DNA of 52,793 bases, from positions 1-52,793 of the forward strand of contig DASWDU010000047.1 in assembly GCA_036395115.1 (NCBI GenBank), given 5' to 3'. The notes beneath the pieces are model-generated. The model made no database searches. It saw only the letters and a program-made list of their open reading frames with translations, and was not told the DNA's origin. The stretch is from Thermoplasmata archaeon (GTDB taxonomy: Archaea > Thermoplasmatota > Thermoplasmata > RBG-16-68-12). The translations under genes were made by a program, and so were the position numbers. How positions within the stretch are numbered: the stretch's first letter is position 1; every line of letters starts with the position of its first letter. Shown here in pieces: positions 42,316-49,600 of this stretch.

Positions 42316-42563
42316 GTCCCGCCCCCGCTGACGGGCGGCATGACGGCGACCTCGTCGCCGTCGTGCAAGACGACGTCCGGGGAGGCGTAGCTCAGGTTCA
42401 CCGCGAGGAGCATCGCCTCCGTGTGGCCGGCGAGCCGCGGGTACGTCCCCACGAGGGCGTCGACGAGGTCCCGGAGCCGCGCGCCTTCCGGGAGGGTCCA
42501 GGGGAGCGCGCCTTCGCCGGCGATCTCGCGGTACGTCGCGAAGAGCCGGACCCGCACGCGCAC
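42312..42563 (-). CDS. moaD: Molybdopterin synthase sulfur-carrier subunit MoaD
   Basis: This 83-residue beta-grasp protein begins RVRVRLFATYREIAG and ends AVMPPVSGGGT. MoaD and other sulfur carriers normally end in Gly-Gly, which becomes the thiocarboxylate. Here the chain runs on to Gly-Thr, because the stop lies two codons later and overlaps moaE. Processing or a different end would be needed. The GTG at 42563 is 28 bases from a TATA box (42588-42595), so the transcript is leaderless. Confidence 0.85.
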   Translation of the reverse strand: MRVRVRLFATYREIAGEGALPWTLPEGARLRDLVDALVGTYPRLAGHTEAMLLAVNLSYASPDVVLHDGDEVAVMPPVSGGGT

Positions 42564-42587
42564 CGCCCGATGCGATGACCGCCGCGC

Positions 42588-42595
42588 GTATAAGG
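42588..42595 (-). promoter_or_regulatory. TATA box of moaD-moaE
   Basis: On the minus strand CCTTATAC is centred 28 bases before the GTG at 42563. It decides the GTG start among the three GTG/CGC repeats at the N-terminus. Confidence 0.6.
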
Positions 42596-42602
42596 CCCTC
42601 GT

Positions 42603-42845
42603 CTACGGCGGAGGGAGCCGCGCGAGGATCTCCGCCCGCCGGCGCCGCACCTCCGCGCCGAGCCGATCAAGGTAGGCGTCGAGGGCCTCGACGAGCCGCT
42701 GCCGCGCCGCCTCGGACCGGGCGGAGCCGAGGTATCGGAACACCTGGACCCGTCGGCCGCCCCGGTCCTCGTAGTGCCAGAAGTAGAGGTAGGGCCGACC
42801 GCGAATCTCCTTCGTCGTCAGGCCACAGCCGAGCTGCACGCCCAC
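42603..42845 (-). CDS. Small YLYFWHYE-motif protein upstream of moaDE
   Basis: This 80-residue protein is a paralogue of the one at 19084-19311: GCGLTTKEIRGRPYLYFWHYE, YLGSARSEAARQRL, and an Arg-rich helix (LGAEVRRRRAEILARL). The conserved strand/turn/helix layout is like a small DNA-binding domain. The gene is on the same strand as moaD, 39 bases upstream of it. A palindrome overlaps its own promoter (42855-42874). This suggests a regulator of moaDE and, through the matching palindrome at 35412, of moaB. The GTG start is the only option. Confidence 0.6.
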   Translation of the reverse strand: MGVQLGCGLTTKEIRGRPYLYFWHYEDRGGRRVQVFRYLGSARSEAARQRLVEALDAYLDRLGAEVRRRRAEILARLPPP

Positions 42846-42854
42846 CGGGATGGC

Positions 42855-42874
42855 TTAACCTTACTTAGGGTTAA
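42855..42874. promoter_or_regulatory. Palindrome TTAACC-N8-GGTTAA at the YLYFWHYE gene promoter
   Basis: The sequence TTAACCTTACTTAGGGTTAA spans -10 to -29 from the GTG at 42845, where a TATA box would sit. It shares TTAACCTT and GGTTAA with the palindrome upstream of moaB (35412-35431). It is likely an operator for a self-repressing protein. Confidence 0.6.
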
Positions 42875-42904
42875 CAGGACCGCCCGGACGATCGGGAGGC
42901 GAGT

Positions 42905-42937
42905 GGCCCCCCCACCCCACGATTTCCGCTGGAAACC
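42905..42937 (-). repeat. Single-arm copy of a GC-rich repeat upstream of hflX
   Basis: Read on the minus strand this piece is GGTTTCCAGCGGAAATCGTG followed by a G-run. It matches, with a few differences, 45746-45781 inside gcvT, which reads GGTTCCACCGGAAATCGAGG and then GTGGGGG. Two copies this similar in 33 bases suggest an interspersed element. Confidence 0.45.
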
Positions 42938-42968
42938 CTTTTGGGGCCCTGGGGTGTTCTGAGAGCCG

Positions 42969-44216
42969 TTGGACGTCCTCCTGGTCTCCCTCACCCCTGC
43001 GGTCGAGGAGATCACGGCGCTCCTCGCCTCCGCCGGTCACCGCATCGTCGAGACAATCGTCCAGCGGCGGGACCGCCCGGACGGCCGCACCTTCGTCGGT
43101 CGGGGGAAGCTCGACGAAATCCGACAGCGCGTCGAGACGGGCGGCGTCGACGTCGTGGTGTTCAACGGCGAGCTGCGTCCGACGATGCATCACATCCTCG
43201 AGCGGGACCTCGGCGTCGAGTGCTACGACCGCCTGCGGGTCCTCCTTGAGCTGTTCGCGCAGCGCGCCACGAGCCGGGAAGGCAAGCTGCAGGTCGAACT
43301 CGCGCTGCTGCAGTATGAGGTCCCCCTGCTGCGCGAGTGGATTCACGAAACGGACATCGGCGAGCGACCCGGCTTCATGGCCGGCGGCGCTCAGCGGGTC
43401 GACGCGTACTACGAGACGGTCAAGCGGCGAATCAAGAGGATCCGCGACGAGCTCGGGACGATCCGACGCGAGCGCGACGTGCGGCGGGCCGTGCGCAAGG
43501 ATCGCGGATACCACCTCGTCGCCCTCGCCGGATACGCGAACGCGGGCAAGTCGTCCCTGCTGAATGCCCTGACGGACGAGCACGTCCTCGTCGAAGACCG
43601 AATGTTCTCGACGCTCGCGACGACGACCCGGAGCCTCGTCGGGACCCGCAAGCGGATCCTGCTCACGGACACGATCGGTTTCGTCGACGGGGTTCCGTTC
43701 TGGATGGTCGAGGCGTTCAACGCGACGTTCGAGGAAATCCTCCGGGCGGACCTGATCCTCCTGCTCATCGACGCGGTCGACTCGGACGATGAGATCCGCC
43801 GGAAGGTGCGCCTCGCGGCCCGGACCCTCTTCCCGAACGTGTCCGCCGACGTCGTCGTGCCGATCCTGACGAAGACGGACCTCTTGCCGGAGGCGACGGC
43901 GATGGCGAGAGCCCGGCTCCTCGCGGAATCGGAGTTCCACCGGGCCGCGCTCCCGATCTCCGTGCGGACGGGCCAGGGCCTCCCGGAGCTCCGAGCCGCG
44001 ATCCATCGGGCGTTCGTCTATCCAATCGAACTGCACCTGGTCTTGGTCCAGGACGCCGGCGCGGGCGGGAAACTCCACTGGCTGTACGAGCACACGGAGG
44101 TCGTGTCGGCGGACCACCGCGGGGACCGAATCGATGTCGTCGTCCGGTGCCGGCCTCGGGACCGCGTGACCGCGGAGTCGCTCGGGCGGGTCGTGCTCGC
44201 CCGCGCCGTCGGGTGA
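42969..44216 (+). CDS. hflX: HflX-type ribosome-associated GTPase
   Basis: The 415-residue protein has the HflX N-terminal domain (FVGRGKLDEIRQRV, VVVFNGELRPTMHHILE, VELALLQYEVPLLR), then a coiled segment (about 150-180). The GTPase domain has G1 GYANAGKSSLLN (about 187-198), G2 FSTLATTTRSL, G3 DTIGFVD, and G4 TKTD. HflX splits stalled ribosomes. The TTG at 42969 is about 26 bases after an AAACCCTTTT box, which favours a leaderless start. No hfq or hflKC genes are nearby. Confidence 0.93.
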   Translation: MDVLLVSLTPAVEEITALLASAGHRIVETIVQRRDRPDGRTFVGRGKLDEIRQRVETGGVDVVVFNGELRPTMHHILERDLGVECYDRLRVLLELFAQRATSREGKLQVELALLQYEVPLLREWIHETDIGERPGFMAGGAQRVDAYYETVKRRIKRIRDELGTIRRERDVRRAVRKDRGYHLVALAGYANAGKSSLLNALTDEHVLVEDRMFSTLATTTRSLVGTRKRILLTDTIGFVDGVPFWMVEAFNATFEEILRADLILLLIDAVDSDDEIRRKVRLAARTLFPNVSADVVVPILTKTDLLPEATAMARARLLAESEFHRAALPISVRTGQGLPELRAAIHRAFVYPIELHLVLVQDAGAGGKLHWLYEHTEVVSADHRGDRIDVVVRCRPRDRVTAESLGRVVLARAVG

Positions 44217-44594
44217 TTAACCGCGGATTCGGAACTCTCGCTTCTTCTCGAGAAACCGTCGCTCGTACGCGGACGGCAGGTGATCGTACGTCAGCTCCTC
44301 GAGGCGCTTCATGTTCTTCACGAAAGCCTCCTTGGACGTCGTCGTGACGAGCCGTTCGAACTCCCGCTCCTTCCGGATCGTGTCGACGAAGTAGAAGCCC
44401 CCGCCCAGGATCGCGAGCAGGCCGAAGAACGCCTCCCAGACGACGTACGGGCCGACGGTCTGGTGGATCGACTTCAGCCAGTCCGGGCTCTGCGTCGGGA
44501 TGAGGTACTGCGTGAAGGACAGGACGACGCCGAGGACCCCGAGGGCGAAGACGAGCGTGCTCAACTCGTAGCGCAGCTCGCGGAAAAGGCCCAT
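44217..44594 (-). CDS. Small membrane protein (possibly DUF3198)
   Basis: This 125-residue protein has two membrane helices (about 10-32, LVFALGVLGVVLSFTQYL, and about 53-72, VVWEAFFGLLAILGGGFYF). A charged C-terminal domain follows (LVTTTSKEAFVKNMKRLEELTYDHL, EKKREF). The layout is like DUF3198, a small membrane family of Thermoplasmata, though this identification is tentative. The ATG at 44594 is chosen because an AGCTTATG box is centred about 32 bases upstream; the longer frame begins at 44624. It converges on hflX. Confidence 0.65.
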   Translation of the reverse strand: MGLFRELRYELSTLVFALGVLGVVLSFTQYLIPTQSPDWLKSIHQTVGPYVVWEAFFGLLAILGGGFYFVDTIRKEREFERLVTTTSKEAFVKNMKRLEELTYDHLPSAYERRFLEKKREFRIRG

Positions 44595-45188
44595 GGTGGC
44601 CGTCGGCATGAGGGGGCCGTGCATAAGCTTTGCCGGGAGGGGTTCTGTAACGTTGGGGTTACGGACAACCGCGACCGCAGCGTCACTCCACTCCGCATCC
44701 GCTCCTCCCGTGCGCCTCTGGCAGCGCCAGATCGGTCGCGGAGGGGACTCATCGCATCACAGCGGAGGGCACCGGGGTGGAACCGTACACCCCTTGGCCT
44801 CCTCGTCGGAGGCCGGGTTCATTGGTGGGCCCACGAATGGGCCGTCGCTCCTCCGAGATGCGACGCCATCGTCGCACCCCGGGCCCGTCAGTGTTCTGCG
44901 CAGGGCGCGTCATGCCGGCCGGGCCACTCGACGGTGGTCTTCCACCGGAGGTTTCGGTGGCCTATCCTGGACTAGCCGTATCCATGGACGTATCGGGAGG
45001 GGGTCGGTGAAAGTGAATAAACGGACGGAGTTGCAATCGATTAATCTCTGGCGCGCCGGGACGTCCGGGGCGCGGATCCGCGATGCGGTCGTCAACCGCG
45101 CGCGGAATTCTGCTCTAGGTGACCGCTCGCGTTGTGACAGGGCCCCGGGAGGGAAGGCTTTCATCCGTCCCACGCCATCGGGAGGCGG
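44595..45188. other. Hairpin-rich intergenic region upstream of gcvT
   Basis: These 594 bases hold no supportable gene but have a row of perfect hairpins: 44717-44731 (TCTGGC stem), 44774-44793 (GGGGTG), 44796-44814 (GGCCTCC, seven bases), 44828-44843 (GGCCCA with CGAA loop), 44860-44875 (GCGACG). At 44932-44960 CGGTGG can pair with CCACCG on its right, and that CCACCG can instead pair with a second CGGTGG, giving two exclusive hairpins. An unknown structured RNA or leader of gcvT is possible. Nothing matching the glycine riboswitch, SRP RNA or RNase P RNA was recognised. Confidence 0.35.
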
Positions 45189-46376
45189 ATGGCGCTGCGG
45201 ACGCCGCTATACGAGGCGCACCGGGACGCCGGCGCGCGCCTCATCGAGTTCGGCGGATGGGAGATGCCGCTGCAGTACTCCGGCATCGTGGACGAGCACC
45301 TCACGGTCCGCCGGGCCGTCGGCCTCTTCGACGTCAGCCACATGGGCAAGCTGTTCGTCAAGGGCGAAGCCGCGCACACCGCGCTCAATCGGCTCAGCGC
45401 GAACGCCCTCCCGACGACGCCGGGTCGGGCGCGGTACACGCATCTGCTGCGGGACGACGGCACGATCCTCGACGACGTCATCGTGACGTGCCTCGCCCCG
45501 GACCGATACTTCGTCGTGTGCAACGCGGGGCCTCGCCCGGCCGTCGTGGAGTGGCTGCGCGCGCGCCTCTCCGGCGTGAGGCTCGACGACAGCACCGAGC
45601 GGATGCTCTGCCTCGCGCTGCAAGGCCCGCGTGCGCCGCAGTTGCTGCAGCGCTTCACGTCCGTCGACCTCGCGGCGATCCGGTCGTTTGGCGCCGCAGC
45701 GATCGACTTCGTGCCGCCGGCGCCGTGGGGGTCCCGGCCCCGAGCGGTTCCACCGGAAATCGAGGGGTGGGGGTCCCGGCCGTCGGACGGCCCCGCCAAT
45801 GGGGCGCGCGGGGACCCGTCCGTTTCCGCTGGACGGGCCGCCTTCCTGGTGACGCGGACCGGCTACACGGGCGAGGCGGGGTTCGAGCTCTTCCCGACCG
45901 CCGCTGAGGGTGCCTGGGTCTGGTCGTCCCTCCTGTCCGCGGGCGCCGACGTGGGCCTGAAGCCGATCGGGCTGGGCGCGCGGGACACGCTGCGGCTCGA
46001 GAAAGGGTACCTGCTCTCGGGGCAGGACTTCGACGGCCGGCAGACGCCCCTCGAGGTGAACAGCGCCTGGCTCGTCAAATGGGACCGACCCTTCGTGGGC
46101 CGCGAAGCGCTCGAGGCGCAACGGACGCGGGACGACTACCCACGGCTCGTCGGGGTGCGCATGGAGGATCGCGGGATTCCGCGGCACGACTTCGCGGTCG
46201 TTTCCGGTGGATCGCCGATCGGCCGGGTCACGAGCGGGACGAGGTCGCCGAGCCTGCGCGTGGGGATCGCGCTCGCGTCCGTCGATCGCGATCACGCCGC
46301 GCCAGAAACACGCCTCGAGGTCGACATCCGCGGGACGCCGCATCCGGCGAGGGTCGTACCCCTTCCCTTCCTGTGA
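45189..46376 (+). CDS. gcvT: Aminomethyltransferase (glycine cleavage T protein) with inserted segment
   Basis: The 395-residue protein has GcvT motifs: FGGWEMPLQYSGIVDEH, VGLFDVSHMGKLFVKG, TGYTGEAGFELF, LGARDTLRLEKGYLLSGQDFDG, and GRVTSGTRSPSLRVGIAL. It transfers the methylene group to tetrahydrofolate in glycine breakdown. Residues about 179-216 (GSRPRAVPPEIEG...GDPSVSAGRA) are an extra segment between VPPAP and AAFLVTRTGYTG. They match a palindromic DNA element at 45749-45833. Without it the length would be normal (about 357). GGGAGG lies just before the ATG at 45189. The GcvH and GcvP partners are not in the window. Confidence 0.92.
   Translation: MALRTPLYEAHRDAGARLIEFGGWEMPLQYSGIVDEHLTVRRAVGLFDVSHMGKLFVKGEAAHTALNRLSANALPTTPGRARYTHLLRDDGTILDDVIVTCLAPDRYFVVCNAGPRPAVVEWLRARLSGVRLDDSTERMLCLALQGPRAPQLLQRFTSVDLAAIRSFGAAAIDFVPPAPWGSRPRAVPPEIEGWGSRPSDGPANGARGDPSVSAGRAAFLVTRTGYTGEAGFELFPTAAEGAWVWSSLLSAGADVGLKPIGLGARDTLRLEKGYLLSGQDFDGRQTPLEVNSAWLVKWDRPFVGREALEAQRTRDDYPRLVGVRMEDRGIPRHDFAVVSGGSPIGRVTSGTRSPSLRVGIALASVDRDHAAPETRLEVDIRGTPHPARVVPLPFL
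45749..45833. repeat. Palindromic element inserted in frame in gcvT
   Basis: The element is bounded by TCCACCGGAAATCG (45749-45762) and CGTTTCCGCTGGA (45821-45833), which are inverted repeats with one mismatch. Inside is a perfect palindrome GGCCGTC-G-GACGGCC. A GGGGTCCCGGCC run occurs at its middle and again just before it. One arm recurs upstream of hflX (42905-42937). It is read through in frame, so gcvT remains open. It resembles protein-coding palindromic elements known in Rickettsia, though here by analogy only. Confidence 0.5.
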
Positions 46377-46446
46377 ACGCGCCTAGGGCGGGGCCTCTTT
46401 CACCGCCCCCCTCGCTAGCTTCATATCGAGCGGGACTGTAAGGAAC

Positions 46447-46490
46447 GTTGGTAACAGATGTGGTAACAGCTATCGCTACTGTTGGTAACA
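46447..46490 (+). promoter_or_regulatory. Three TGGTAACA repeats upstream of nrdJ
   Basis: The core TGGTAACA occurs at 46449-46456, 46461-46468 and 46483-46490; the first and third are extended to GTTGGTAACA. The spacings of 12 and 22 bases are close to one and two helical turns. They end about 15 bases before the TATA box at 46505-46514. They look like binding sites for a regulator of ribonucleotide reductase. Confidence 0.55.
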
Positions 46491-46504
46491 TACGTGGTTC
46501 AAAA

Positions 46505-46514
46505 AGTAATATAC
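46505..46514 (+). promoter_or_regulatory. TATA box of nrdJ
   Basis: AGTAATATAC is a strong AT-rich element. The expected transcription start near 46537 leaves a leader of about 68 bases. Just before the ATG, GGGG-AGGGTTT-CCCC (46590-46604) could fold and hide the ribosome-binding site. Confidence 0.55.
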
Positions 46515-46604
46515 CCCGTGGCATCCTTGCGCGCGCTCACCCCCAGGGATGGTATCCCCGAGTAGACTACACGGCGTCCGGTCCCGCGAGGGGAGGGTTT
46601 CCCC

Positions 46605-49600
46605 ATGGAAGAAGTCAAGGTTTCTGAGTCGAAAGCCATCGAGATTGTCGCGGGCGAGCCGGATCCGAAGCTGACCGAGAACGCGCTCCGCGTTCTTCAG
46701 AAACGGTACTTGAAGAAAGACGAAAAGGGCCGCGTCACTGAGACGCCGAGAGAGCTCTTCGCGCGGGTCGCATGGAACCTTGCGCAAGCGGAGCGGCTGT
46801 ATGGCGCGGACGACGCGAAAGTCGGGGAGACCGCGAAAGGTTTCTATCGCCTGATGGCGAATCTCGACTTCCTCCCGAACAGCCCCACGCTGATGAACGC
46901 AGGGCTCGAGTTGCAGTTGCTCTCGGCCTGTTTCGTCCTCCCGGTGGATGACAGCCTCGTCGGAATCTTCGAGGCGTTGAAACAACAGGCTCTGATCCAC
47001 CAAGCTGGCGGGGGAACCGGTTTTGCCTTCTCCAGGCTTCGGCCGAAGGGCGACTTCGTGAAATCGACGATGGGGGTGGCCTCCGGCCCCGTTTCCTTCA
47101 TGAAGATTTTCGACTCGGCGACTCAAACAGTCAAGCAGGGAGGATGCATCTCCGTGGACAGCCTCCTCCGAACGTCAGAGGGACTCAAGCCGCTCGGGAG
47201 ACTCCTGAACAGCCCACCCCTCGGCGAGAACTTCACTCGCGATCGGGTCTTCGATGGAACCGGCTTCTCGCACGCGCTCGTGGCGCAGGACAATGGTCCG
47301 GCGGAGATTTTCTCCGTCGAGACAGAACTCGGTCTCCGGATCGGCGCGACCTACAACCACGCATTTGCCGTCGTCGACGAGAACGGCGAGGTCGTATGGC
47401 GGGAAGCGCAAGATCTCCGAGAGGGCGACTGGCTCGTCATCGTGAAAGGAGGGCACCTCGGGTTCAATCGGTCCCTACCGCCGCTCGGCCCCCAGCACCC
47501 GAACGCTACCCGAATCCGCGTCCCCTCCGAGATGAACGAGGATCTTGCGGAGCTCCTTGGGCTGTACATGGCGGACGGTTGCACCAGTTCCGGCGGGCGC
47601 TTCATCATCACCATCGGGACTGTGGATATCGAGGTCGTGGATCGCATCCGGATCCTCATGGAGAGGAACTTCGGACTCGCCCCGAACCAGATCAAGGAAG
47701 GCGAGGGAGGCGGCTATGTCGACATCCAGTTTCAGTCGCGCGATCTCCTTCGATGGATGGAACGGTTGGGCTGGGTGAAGGGGTATTCCCCGAACGCGTT
47801 CATCCCGGCAGAAGTACTGGGTGGGTCGGCCGACACCGCCCGCGCGTTTCTCCGAGGTCTATTCGAAGGGGACGGCCACATTCACTCGGGAAGCGGGTAT
47901 CCGTGTTTCTCGACCACGTCGGAGCGCCTTGCAATCGAGGCGCAGCAGCTCCTCCTATCCTTGGGGATTGTCGCCCGGCGCGGAGCGATCGCGAGTAGCC
48001 GCCACAATTCCCTCGGCCACCGCCCAGTGCACACGCTCACGATTGTTGACGAGGACAGCGTGCGGACATTCGCGGGGGAAATCGGGTTCGTCTCGGACCG
48101 GAAGCAGGACCACTTGGAACTTGGCCCAAGACCGAAGGTCAACACCTCCGACATCATACCAAACCAGGGCGCGGTCCTGCGGTCGTTGTACACTTTCGTT
48201 GGACGAGGGAGCGGACCCGGCCGTTCTCGGCGTGGCGCCGACCGGAGGCTGTACCGGGCCCTCATGCACTACATCAGCGAGGGACACGCGCGGGCGCTCC
48301 CCCGGAAGCGCCTCCTCGCGTTGATGAAACGGTTCCCGGTGATCGCGGCGAACGACCACCTCCGACAGATGGTGAATCCCTCGCGAGTGTACACTCGCGT
48401 AACTGGCATTCGGCGGGATCACGCGCCGACTGCCGACCTCGAGGTCCCCGGTCCCGCCAGTTTCGTGGCGAACGGCATCCTCGTTCACAACAAGAGGCGG
48501 GGGGCCAACATGGGCATCCTTCGCATCGACCACCCCGATATCCTGGGGTTCATCACTTGCAAGGACCGGACTACAGAAATCACGAATTTTAACATTTCCG
48601 TGGCGATCACGGACAAGTTCATGGAGGCCCTGATGACCGGCACGAAGTACGACCTCGTGAACCCGCGGGACAAGACGGTCGTCGGTCAGCTCGATGCCCG
48701 CGAGGTCCTCGACAAGATTGCGTTCCAAGCATGGAAGAACGGGGAGCCGGGACTCTTCTTCATCGACGAGAACAACCGCCGACAGCCCACGCCGAACGTC
48801 GGAGACATGGAGGCCACGAACCCGTGCGTGACGGGCGACACGCTCGTGTCGACGGAGCGGGGACTCATTCCGATTGCGGACCTCGCGGAACGCTATCCGA
48901 ACGGTGGGATCTCCCTCGTTACGGATCGTCGAGTGCCTGCCGAGGTCGTCACGGAATCGAACGGCATGTTGCTCGCGAGCCGCGACGAGGCGGAACGGGG
49001 AACGCGGCTTGGACCAATGGTGGCCGCTTGGAAGACCGGCGTGAAGCCGGTCTGGCGGATTGCGACGAAGTCCGGGTTTGAGCTCTCGGCGACGGCGGAC
49101 CACAAGGTCCTCACGACGCAAGGATGGATTCCGATCGAAGACCTCATGCCAGAGGTTCACAAGTTGCTGATCCAGTCGGGTGAAGGGAACTTCCCCGGGG
49201 ATCGACATCTTCCATTCGAGCCAGCGAATGTTCACGTCGGCAGGAACGGAAAGACGACAATCCTCAATCTCCCGACCGAATGGTCCCGAGAACTCGGCCT
49301 CGTGCTCGGCTGGCTAGTGGGAGACGGATGGTTGCGGTCCGGCGACAAGAACTGCCGCGTCGGGTTCACGTTCGCGAACAGCGACGCGCCGATGTTTGCC
49401 ACCCTGCGACCGATCCTGAACCGCTGGTATGGTCGCGAGATTCGCGGAGTCAAGCGGGAGAATGGAGTCTACCATCTCTCATACCACTCGCGGTTCTTCG
49501 TCGAATTCTTCGAGAAACTGGGAGTGAAATCGGTTGATGGTGCAGAGAAGGAAGTCCCCCGATCCTTGTTCACTGCTCCCCGCGAAGCCGTGGTTGGATT

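Noticed and set aside
44700-45188. Glycine riboswitch, SRP RNA or RNase P RNA before gcvT
   Set aside because: None of the conserved blocks of these RNAs could be found by eye, despite the hairpins.
46196-46215. Extra copy of the gcvT palindromic arm (TTTCCGGTGGA) near the end of gcvT
   Set aside because: It encodes the normal GcvT residues VSGGSPIG, so the match is explained by the protein sequence.
46386-46408. GGGCGG...CCGCCC hairpin after gcvT as a terminator
   Set aside because: The stem is only six bases with an 11-base loop and is followed by C-rich, not T-rich, sequence; too weak to call.
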